Source: Alphaproteobacteria bacterium | GTDB taxonomy: Bacteria > Pseudomonadota > Alphaproteobacteria > Elsterales > Elsteraceae | Reading direction: 5' to 3' | Assembly: GCA_013297545.1 (NCBI GenBank) | Contig: JAAFHH010000178.1 | Coordinates: 1-6,513 of the forward strand | Length of the DNA stretch: 6,513 nucleotides | Shown: in pieces, positions 1 to 5,839 of the stretch | Position numbering within the stretch: the stretch's first letter is position 1 | Layout of the letters: each line of letters starts with the position of its first letter | Translations under genes and position numbers: made by a program | Notes under the pieces: generated by a model | The model's database searches: none | Seen by the model: the letters and a program-made list of their open reading frames with translations, nothing else | What the model was told of the DNA's origin: nothing

Positions 1-18
1 CCCGCTTGCGGGGGGAGG
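1..18. repeat. GC palindrome, partial copy cut by the window edge
   Basis: Bases 1-18 match the right 18 bases of the 24-bp palindrome found complete at 5865-5888, including the TT loop and the right arm GCGGGGGGAGG. The left part lies outside the window. The bases after it do not match the conserved inner flank (GGGAGGGG) seen beside the other copies, so if this is one end of a full element, that element extends leftwards. It ends 17 bases before the ruvX start. Confidence 0.75.
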
Positions 19-35
19 AGTTGCGGTAGGCGGCG

Positions 36-500
36 GTGGCACTGGTATCGCTTGCCGAGTTGGCGACATTGACCCAAGGCCAACGCCTCGGTGGCCTCGA
101 CGTCGGCACCAAGACTATTGGCATCGCGGTCGCTGACACGCTGCGGCTGACCGCCACGCCGGTCGACACGATCCGCCGCGGCAAGTTCCGCGATGACGTG
201 CCGAAGCTGCAGGCGATCATCACCCAGCGCGGCATTGCCGGCTGGATCATCGGCCTACCCGTCTCGCTCGACGGCACAGAGGGGTCGCGCTGCCAGGGCG
301 TGCGGCAGTTCCAGCAGAACCTCGACGCGGTCTTACCACTGCCGATGGCGTTTTGGGATGAACGGCTGTCGACTGCCGCCGTCGAGCGGATGATGGTCGA
401 GGCCGACATGACCCGCAAACGCCGGGCCGAGCTCGTCGACAAGCTCGCCGCCGCCTACATCCTGCAAGGCGCCCTCGACCGCTTGCGCTATCAGCCCTGA
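36..500 (+). CDS. ruvX: RuvX/YqgF family RNase H-fold nuclease (putative pre-16S rRNA nuclease / Holliday junction resolvase)
   Basis: This 154-residue cytoplasmic protein belongs to the YqgF/RuvX family, linked to 16S rRNA 5'-end maturation and, in some species, Holliday-junction resolution. The RNase H-like acidic residues are visible: D22 in LDVGTKTIGIAVAD, E109 in WDERLST, and D135 in VDKLAAAYIL. The family's GLP motif is present in IIGLPVSLDG. Length is normal for the family, and the short leader before the first strand is usual in alphaproteobacteria. The GTG start at 36 is the earliest possible, because an in-frame TAG sits at 27-29. The nearest ribosome-binding sequence is weak (GGTAGG, 25-30); a stronger GGAGGAG at 14-20 comes mostly from the palindromic repeat but is rather far from the start. 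The TTG at 60 is an alternative start. The stop directly abuts that of convergent comEC. Family assignment is firm; the in vivo substrate is not known from sequence. Confidence 0.95.
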   Translation: MALVSLAELATLTQGQRLGGLDVGTKTIGIAVADTLRLTATPVDTIRRGKFRDDVPKLQAIITQRGIAGWIIGLPVSLDGTEGSRCQGVRQFQQNLDAVLPLPMAFWDERLSTAAVERMMVEADMTRKRRAELVDKLAAAYILQGALDRLRYQP

Positions 501-2633
501 TCACCATCCTGCCACCCGTGGCCGCGGCTGCGGTTGAGGTGACCAGGGCCGGGTCCCGGTGTGGCTGCGGTGGCTGACCACGCGCAGCTCCGGCGAGAGC
601 CAGATCGCATGCGCGCCGTCGCGCCAGAGATCAAAGCGATCGATCACCAGGGTCGCGGTGCGACACCGCCCGCGGGTCGGCACCAGGGCAATGATCACCT
701 CCGCATCCCGGCAATCATCGCCGAGCGCGCGAGCGTCCGTGGTCACCGCCACCCGGTAGCCGTTGATCACCTGGCGGCAGCCCAGGCGATCGCAGCGCGG
801 TGAGCCCTCGTCTCGGCTGGTCAGATCAGCGGCCCGCACATCGGGCGAGCGGCCGCGCCAGATCGAGGCCACCAACCGGTCGGTGCCCGGCAGCATGACC
901 AGACTACCATCGGCCTGGCGGATCGCAACGCCGCGGCCGTTGTCCGCGATCAGGATGTCGGGTGGCCGCGGCAGGGCGGTCCACAGCACGGCGAGCGCGA
1001 TCGGCGCTGCGGCGAGCCAGCGCCACCGCTGCTGCCAGACGCACAGCCACAAGCCGCCGAGCGCAAACAGCACGAGTGCTGGTGTCGGCACCGGCGGTGT
1101 GGTGATCACCGCGCCCGGCAAGGCTGCGGTCCAATCAGCGATCCAGATCGTGGCGTCGAGCAGCCACCCCATCGGCACCAGCGCCCACGCCTCCAACCCA
1201 AACGGCATCAGCACGACCGCGAGCAGCCCCAGCGGCAAGGCAGCCGATGACAGGGGAATCGCCAACAGGTTGGCGACCAGACCATAGACCGCCACGCGCT
1301 GGAAGTGCGCGGCGGCAAACGGGGCCGTGCCGATGGTCGCCAGCAACGAGGTGCCGCACAGCACCAGCAACCAGAGCCCAAGCTTGCCCGCCGGACCCGC
1401 CGATCGGCGCCACTGCAACAGCGGCCCGCCAAACCGCTCCGCCCCCGCGACCAGCAGGGCGACGGCGGCGAAGGACATCTGGAACGATGGGCCGACCAGG
1501 GATTCCGGATCCGTCAGCAACACCACCACGGCGGCAGTGGCGAGCGTGCGCGCCGTGATCGCGAACCGGTCGAGCAACACGGCCGCGAGTGCCAGCGCGC
1601 CCATGAACAAGGATCGCTGGGTCGGTGCACTCCACCCCGCCAGCACGCAGTAGGCAAACGCGACGATCAGCGCGGCAGCCGTCGCGATCTTGCGCGTCGG
1701 CAGCCGCAAAGAGAGCCACGGACTGAGCGCAAACAAGGTCCGTAGTACGAGCAGCACCGCGCCTGCGACCACGCCGATGTGCAGACCGGAAATCGACAGG
1801 ATGTGCGCAAGCCCGCTGTCGCGCATCGCTTGCTGCAGCGGTTCCGACAAGGCACCGCGGTCACCGGCGATCAAGGCGGCTGCGAGCGCCCCGGTGTCGC
1901 CCGGCAAGGTTGCCCGAATCCGCTCAGTCAGGTCCGCGCGGAGCTGGGCGATGCGGATTTCCATCGGCAGCTCAGCGGGGGCGGGCTGGAGTGTCGGCGC
2001 CCCCAAAGCCCAGCCGACGGCACCGATCTGCTGGAAGAAGAAGTAGCGGCGGAAATCCGTGCCGTCGGGGGTCGCGGGGGCGGGCGGCGGCATCAGGCCC
2101 GCGCGCACGGTCACCCGCACACCCGGCGCCAGACCGTCTGGCACCAGGGCTGCCCGGACGGTGATGCGCACGCGCTTTGGCGTCTCGGCCTGGGTCAGTG
2201 CGTCGATGCGCAGATCTTCGAGCAGCATGCGCCGCCCATTGGTCGCCATCGGTGCTTCGATCACCCGGCCTTCCACGATCGCAGCCCCGATCCGCCGCTG
2301 CAGCTGCGGGGCGGCCAGGCTCGCGGTCTGCCAGGTCGCTGCCGCAAAGCCGAGGGCAGCCAGCCACACCAACACGGCGGCCGGCCGCAGATCCGTCCAC
2401 CAACAGGCAAGCCCGAGCGCGGTGGTGACCGCGAGCGCCACCCACGGCACCCACGCTGATGGCTCAACTGGCAGCGCGAAGTAGAGGGCAACCCCAACGG
2501 CGATCCCGGTCGGCAACCACAGCGGCCAGCGCAGCCGCTCAGACTGCGCCATCTGCCCGAGGGCGCGCACCAGCCGGCGCAGCGGGGCAATCGCGGACCG
2601 GGGAATCGTCGCCGAAGAAGCAAGCTCGCTCAC
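501..2633 (-). CDS. comEC: ComEC/Rec2-family DNA uptake channel, alphaproteobacterial type with a degenerate C-terminal domain
   Basis: This 710-residue polytopic inner-membrane protein belongs to ComEC/Rec2, which passes single-stranded DNA into the cytoplasm during natural transformation. Hydrophobic segments lie at about 38-55, 60-78 and 84-104, followed by a soluble beta-rich stretch at about 110-220 (DUF4131-like). The competence domain spans about 245-515 and includes the signature around 250-290 (AALIAGDRGALSE, then HILSISGLHIG) and LAGWSAPTQRS near 331-341. The tail (about 557-710) has the family pattern CDRLGC and LVIDRFDLWRDGAHA but no HxHxDH metal motif, so it looks like a metallo-beta-lactamase relic. 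The GTG start is the first usual start after an in-frame stop at 2682-2684; no good ribosome-binding site precedes it, and Met28 is an alternative. It is divergent from gltX. The family is clear. Competence cannot be inferred, since ComEC occurs in many bacteria not known to transform. Confidence 0.93.
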   Translation of the reverse strand: MSELASSATIPRSAIAPLRRLVRALGQMAQSERLRWPLWLPTGIAVGVALYFALPVEPSAWVPWVALAVTTALGLACWWTDLRPAAVLVWLAALGFAAATWQTASLAAPQLQRRIGAAIVEGRVIEAPMATNGRRMLLEDLRIDALTQAETPKRVRITVRAALVPDGLAPGVRVTVRAGLMPPPAPATPDGTDFRRYFFFQQIGAVGWALGAPTLQPAPAELPMEIRIAQLRADLTERIRATLPGDTGALAAALIAGDRGALSEPLQQAMRDSGLAHILSISGLHIGVVAGAVLLVLRTLFALSPWLSLRLPTRKIATAAALIVAFAYCVLAGWSAPTQRSLFMGALALAAVLLDRFAITARTLATAAVVVLLTDPESLVGPSFQMSFAAVALLVAGAERFGGPLLQWRRSAGPAGKLGLWLLVLCGTSLLATIGTAPFAAAHFQRVAVYGLVANLLAIPLSSAALPLGLLAVVLMPFGLEAWALVPMGWLLDATIWIADWTAALPGAVITTPPVPTPALVLFALGGLWLCVWQQRWRWLAAAPIALAVLWTALPRPPDILIADNGRGVAIRQADGSLVMLPGTDRLVASIWRGRSPDVRAADLTSRDEGSPRCDRLGCRQVINGYRVAVTTDARALGDDCRDAEVIIALVPTRGRCRTATLVIDRFDLWRDGAHAIWLSPELRVVSHRSHTGTRPWSPQPQPRPRVAGW

Positions 2634-2735
2634 GCCATAAGGGAACCCGATCTGGCACGCGAATACCAGTCGCTGGCGTTGTCAGGCCCGTGGTAGGACA
2701 GCGCACGCATTCGCTCCCCACCCGTCAGGACCTCC
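2634..2735. promoter_or_regulatory. Divergent intergenic region between comEC and gltX
   Basis: This 102-bp gap must hold or adjoin the promoters of both divergent genes. I see no convincing -35/-10 pair in either direction. TTGTCA at 2679-2684 resembles a -35 box for gltX but has no matching -10 at the right distance. There is a single GAAC at 2643-2646 and no second half-site, so it is not a standard alphaproteobacterial LexA box. The regulatory role is inferred from position alone. Confidence 0.4.
2726..2730 (+). promoter_or_regulatory. Ribosome-binding site of gltX
   Basis: CAGGA lies five bases before the ATG at 2736. It supports that start, which also gives the standard N-terminus with the HIGH-motif region beginning within ten residues. 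Confidence 0.6.
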
Positions 2736-4115
2736 ATGACCGTCGTCACTCGTTTCGCCCCCTCGCCCACCGGCTTTTTGCACATCGGCGGGGCGCGCAC
2801 GGCCTTGTTCAATTGGTTGTTCGCCCGCCATTTCGGGGGCAAGTATTGCCTGCGCATTGAGGATACCGATCGCGCGCGCTCCACACCCGAAGCGGTAGAG
2901 GCGATCTTGGATGGGCTCAACTGGCTCGGCCTCGACCATGATGGCGAGGTGGTGTTCCAGTTCGCCCGTGCCAGCCGCCACGCGGAAGTGGCTCATCAGC
3001 TGATCGAAACCGGCCACGCCTATCGCTGCTTTGCCACGCAAGAAGAACTGGAGGCGATGCGCGCCGCCCAAACCGCCGCCAAGCAGCCGCTGCGCTACGA
3101 TGGGCGCTGGCGCGATCGGCCGGCGTCTGATTGGCCAGACCGGCCCTATGTCGTGCGCCTGAAAGCCCCGCTGGAGGGCCAAACCGTGATCGACGATCTG
3201 GTGCAGGGCACGATCACGGTGGAAAACGCGCAGATGGACGACATGGTGCTGCTGCGCGGCGATGGCACGCCAACTTACATGCTGTCCGTCGTCGTCGATG
3301 ACCACGACATGGGGGTGACCCACGTGATCCGCGGCGATGACCACCTGACCAACGCCTTCCGCCAGACCCAGCTCTACCGCGCCTTTGGCTGGGACGCACC
3401 GGTGTTCGGCCACCTGCCGCTAATCCATGGGCCCGATGGCTCGAAGCTCTCCAAGCGCCATGGTGCGCTCGGCGTCGATGCCTACCGCGACATGGGCTAT
3501 CTGCCAGAAGCGATCCGCAACTACCTGCTGCGCCTCGGCTGGTCGCACGGCGATGAGGAAGTGATCTCGACCGAGCAGGCGATCGCCTGGTTCGATGGCA
3601 CGGCGATCGGCCGCTCGCCGTCGCGGATGGATTTCGCCAAGCTCGCCAATGTCAACGGCCACTACCTGCGCCTGGCGGAGGATGCACGGCTGGTTGATCT
3701 GATGCTGGCCGGCGAAGCGATCGCTCCGGAGATCCGCACCCGCCTCACCGCCGGCATGGCGGGCTTGAAGCAGCGCGCGAAGACCGTGGTGGAGCTGAAA
3801 GCCAGTGCCGGCTTCTACCTGGCATCCCGCCCGCTCACCCCGGACGAGAAGGCGGCGACCGTGCTCAAAGGCCCGAACGCCCGCCTGCTGCGCCCCCTGA
3901 TCGCCGCCCTCAGCGCGGCAGAGGCGTGGACGGCCGAGGCGTTGGAGGCGGTCGTCCGCCAGGTTGCCGAGGCTGAAATGGTGAAACTGGGCGATGCCGC
4001 CCAGCCGCTGCGCGCAGCCCTCACCGGCTCAACCCAATCGCCGCCGGTGTTTGAGGTGCTCGCGGTGTTAGGGCGGGCAGAGTCATTGTCCCGTCTTGAG
4101 GATGCCCTACACTAA
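2736..4115 (+). CDS. gltX: Glutamate--tRNA ligase (GluRS)
   Basis: This 459-residue cytoplasmic class I aminoacyl-tRNA synthetase joins glutamate to tRNA-Glu using ATP. The HIGH-type motif is PSPTGFLHIGGAR (residues 9-21) and the KMSKS-type motif is KLSKR (237-241). The catalytic core also shows IEDTD, DGTPTYMLSVVVDDHDMGVTHVIRGDDH and LGWSHGDEE, all typical of bacterial GluRS. The C-terminal third (about 320-459) is the helical anticodon-binding region and is complete. The cysteine-rich zinc site of the E. coli enzyme is absent: the corresponding region (about 98-125) has one cysteine. Many alphaproteobacteria carry two GltX copies, or one that also charges tRNA-Gln for GatCAB amidation; which applies here cannot be told from this window. 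It starts a rightward run followed by gltA, a neighbourhood I recall as common in alphaproteobacteria. Confidence 0.97.
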   Translation: MTVVTRFAPSPTGFLHIGGARTALFNWLFARHFGGKYCLRIEDTDRARSTPEAVEAILDGLNWLGLDHDGEVVFQFARASRHAEVAHQLIETGHAYRCFATQEELEAMRAAQTAAKQPLRYDGRWRDRPASDWPDRPYVVRLKAPLEGQTVIDDLVQGTITVENAQMDDMVLLRGDGTPTYMLSVVVDDHDMGVTHVIRGDDHLTNAFRQTQLYRAFGWDAPVFGHLPLIHGPDGSKLSKRHGALGVDAYRDMGYLPEAIRNYLLRLGWSHGDEEVISTEQAIAWFDGTAIGRSPSRMDFAKLANVNGHYLRLAEDARLVDLMLAGEAIAPEIRTRLTAGMAGLKQRAKTVVELKASAGFYLASRPLTPDEKAATVLKGPNARLLRPLIAALSAAEAWTAEALEAVVRQVAEAEMVKLGDAAQPLRAALTGSTQSPPVFEVLAVLGRAESLSRLEDALH

Positions 4116-4128
4116 GGGACAGAGGGCG

Positions 4129-4143
4129 TGCCGCACTGCGGCA
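4129..4143 (+). terminator. Small hairpin after gltX, possible weak terminator
   Basis: TGCCGC, ACT and GCGGCA form a perfect 6-bp stem with a 3-base loop, beginning 13 bases after the gltX stop. It is followed by ATTGATCTTG, which is only mildly T-rich, so a standard intrinsic terminator is doubtful. It could attenuate read-through from gltX into gltA. Confidence 0.3.
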
Positions 4144-4144
4144 A

Positions 4145-4174
4145 TTGATCTTGGGCGCGGGCTCAGCCTAAGGT
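4145..4174 (+). promoter_or_regulatory. Candidate gltA promoter
   Basis: TTGATC at 4145-4150 resembles a -35 box. TAAGGT at 4169-4174 is a poor -10 box (three of six consensus bases) after an 18-base spacer. It sits about 60 bases before the gltA start, just past the hairpin. A separate promoter for gltA is reasonable given the 119-bp gap, but this match is weak. Confidence 0.22.
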
Positions 4175-4224
4175 CCGCCAAGCCCGGGGGCTGCCAGCCG
4201 CCACTCGCCACTGTTGCTGAGGAC

Positions 4225-4228
4225 GAGG
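4225..4228 (+). promoter_or_regulatory. Ribosome-binding site deciding the gltA start
   Basis: GAGG lies six bases before the ATG at 4235, with a second GAGG at 4219-4222. This favours ATG 4235 over the upstream in-frame TTG at 4214, which would add seven residues and would itself overlap these motifs. Confidence 0.65.
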
Positions 4229-4234
4229 TGCCTT

Positions 4235-5539
4235 ATGACCGCAGAAACCAACGAAACGGTCACCCTGATCGACAATACGACGGGCAAGAAGCTAGACATG
4301 CCGCTGATGAGCGGCTCGGTCGGCCCGAAGGTGATTGACATCCGCAAGCTCTACGGGGCGACCGGCTACTTCACCTACGATCCCGGCTTCATGGCGACGG
4401 CCAGCTGCGACAGCGCCATCACCTACATCGATGGCGACAAGGGTGAGCTGCTGCACCGCGGCTACGCGATTGATGATCTGGCCGAACAGTCGGACTTCAT
4501 GGAAGTCTGCTTCCTGCTGCTGCACGGCGATCTGCCGAACCGGGAGCAGAAAGACAAGTTCGTGCGCGACATCACGTATCACACGATGGTGCACGAGCAG
4601 ATCAACTACTTCCTGCGCGGCTTCCGCCGCGACGCCCACCCGATGGCGGTGATGACTGGGGTGGTCGGTGCGCTGTCGTCGTTCTATCACGACAGCACCG
4701 ATATCCATGATCCGCACCAGCGCATGGTCGCCTCGCACCGGTTGATCGCCAAGATGCCGACGATTGCGGCTATGGCGTTCAAGTATTCGATCGGCCAGCC
4801 GTTCGTCTATCCGCGCAACGACTTGGGCTATTCTGAGAACTTCCTCTCGATGTTGTTCTCGGTGCCGTGTGAGCCGTGGAAGAACAACCCGGTGCTGTCG
4901 AAGGCGATGGACCGGATTTTGATCCTGCACGCGGATCATGAACAAAACGCCTCGACCTCGACCGTGCGTCTGGCTGGTTCCTCCGGTGCCAACCCGTTTG
5001 CTTGTATCGCGGCCGGCATCGCGTCGCTGTGGGGCCCTGCCCACGGTGGTGCCAATGAAGCCGTGCTGACCATGCTGCACCAGATCGGCAGCCGGGATCG
5101 CATCGGCGAATTCATCAAGCGCGCCAAAGACAAGAACGACAGCTTCCGCCTGATGGGCTTCGGCCACCGGGTCTACAAAAACCATGACCCGCGCGCCTCG
5201 GTGATGCGCAAGACCTGCCACCAGGTCTTGGGCGAACTGGGCATCAAGGACGAGTTGCTGTCGCTGGCGATGGAACTTGAGCGCATTGCGCTTGAGGATG
5301 ATTACTTCGTCGAACGCAAGCTCTACCCGAACGTTGACTTCTATTCCGGCATCATCCTGCGCGCCATGGGCTTCCCGACGGCGATGTTCACGGTGCTGTT
5401 CGCGGTTGCCCGCACTGTTGGCTGGATCAGCCAGTGGAAGGAAATGATCGAAGATCCGGATCAGAAGATCGGCCGTCCGCGCCAGCTCTATGTTGGCTCA
5501 CCGAAGCGCGACTATGTCCCGCTGACGCGGCGTGGCTAG
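4235..5539 (+). CDS. gltA: Citrate synthase, type II (hexameric, Gram-negative type)
   Basis: This 434-residue cytoplasmic enzyme condenses oxaloacetate and acetyl-CoA to citrate, the entry step of the TCA cycle. The three catalytic residues are H270 in GPAHGGANEA, H311 in GFGHRVYKNHDPRA and D368 in NVDFYSGIIL, each six positions later than E. coli H264, H305 and D362. HADHEQNASTSTVRLAGSS (residues 232-250) is the usual substrate-binding segment. The N-terminal domain (about 1-60, with LDMPLMSGSVGPKVIDIRKL) is the extra region of the large NADH-responsive type II enzymes; NADH control is therefore possible but not shown. I chose ATG 4235 because a ribosome-binding site precedes it and the protein then has normal family length. 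The 3' end overlaps a small ORF by eight bases. Nothing is missing or broken. Confidence 0.97.
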   Translation: MTAETNETVTLIDNTTGKKLDMPLMSGSVGPKVIDIRKLYGATGYFTYDPGFMATASCDSAITYIDGDKGELLHRGYAIDDLAEQSDFMEVCFLLLHGDLPNREQKDKFVRDITYHTMVHEQINYFLRGFRRDAHPMAVMTGVVGALSSFYHDSTDIHDPHQRMVASHRLIAKMPTIAAMAFKYSIGQPFVYPRNDLGYSENFLSMLFSVPCEPWKNNPVLSKAMDRILILHADHEQNASTSTVRLAGSSGANPFACIAAGIASLWGPAHGGANEAVLTMLHQIGSRDRIGEFIKRAKDKNDSFRLMGFGHRVYKNHDPRASVMRKTCHQVLGELGIKDELLSLAMELERIALEDDYFVERKLYPNVDFYSGIILRAMGFPTAMFTVLFAVARTVGWISQWKEMIEDPDQKIGRPRQLYVGSPKRDYVPLTRRG

Positions 5540-5726
5540 CCGACCCGATCTCACGGATACCGACGGCGGGGTGCCCAAGCGCCCCGCCGCGCGCGTTCGG
5601 CCGACTCGCGGCAAACCGCCGAGACCCGCAAACGACAACCCGACAGTGCGCCGACGGCTGTCGGTGTCGGCTTGGGTTGCGATCGCGGGTGTCGTGGCGA
5701 TTGGGCTGTTGTTGGTGTTGGGCTAG
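5532..5726 (+). CDS. Small predicted single-pass membrane protein, unknown function
   Basis: I do not recognise this 64-residue protein. Residues 1-43 are polar, rich in Pro and Arg, with RPANDNP near 31-37; residues about 45-63 form one hydrophobic segment (SAWVAIAGVVAIGLLLVLG) running to the C-terminus. The basic stretch VRRRLS just before it predicts the N-terminus inside, so a tail-anchored inner-membrane protein. The GTG start at 5532 is the first after an in-frame TGA at 5523-5525 and overlaps the gltA stop by eight bases, which suggests translational coupling; no clear ribosome-binding site is seen. Against it: it is short, starts with GTG and lies in GC-rich DNA where chance ORFs are common. 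The clean polar-basic-hydrophobic layout and the stop 20 bases before the repeat element make it plausible. Confidence 0.5.
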   Translation: MASRPDLTDTDGGVPKRPAARVRPTRGKPPRPANDNPTVRRRLSVSAWVAIAGVVAIGLLLVLG

Positions 5727-5746
5727 CTTCGGTCTCCGCCCTAGCT

Positions 5747-5770
5747 CCTCCCCCCGCAAGCGGGGGGAGG
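5747..5770. repeat. GC palindrome, complete copy A
   Basis: Arms of 11 bases (CCTCCCCCCGC and its exact reverse complement) flank a two-base AA loop at 5758-5759. It begins 20 bases after the stop of the small ORF and could act as an RNA 3'-end hairpin for the gltA transcript. The loop is too small to form unstrained, so the innermost pairs would open in RNA. Confidence 0.9.
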
Positions 5771-5839
5771 CTGGGAGGGGGGGACACGAGGGATGCGCCC
5801 AATCGCAGAATGTTGATTTCTTTGGAATTTTGGGCAGCC

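Noticed and set aside
501..600. GC-rich inverted repeats just beyond the ruvX stop as an intrinsic terminator
   Set aside because: Short GC stems exist but no T-run follows, and the bases are comEC coding sequence.
1779..2459. 226-codon open frame antisense to comEC, and similar shorter ones at 763-1287 and 1305-1745
   Set aside because: Shadows of comEC in high-GC DNA. Their translations are Arg/Gly/Pro/Ser-rich and lack motifs, while the comEC frame shows clear membrane segments and signatures.
2643..2658. Possible LexA box (GAAC-N7-GAAC) upstream of comEC, considered because lexA often neighbours comEC in alphaproteobacteria
   Set aside because: Only the first GAAC is present; seven bases later the sequence is GGCA.
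2682..3413. 243-codon open frame antisense to gltX
   Set aside because: Covered by the well-conserved GluRS coding sequence; low-complexity composition and no recognisable domain.
4292..5221. 309-codon open frame antisense to gltA
   Set aside because: It lies wholly inside a complete citrate synthase gene. Its translation is rich in His, Arg, Val and Ala with no family motif, as expected from the complement of a GC-rich gene.
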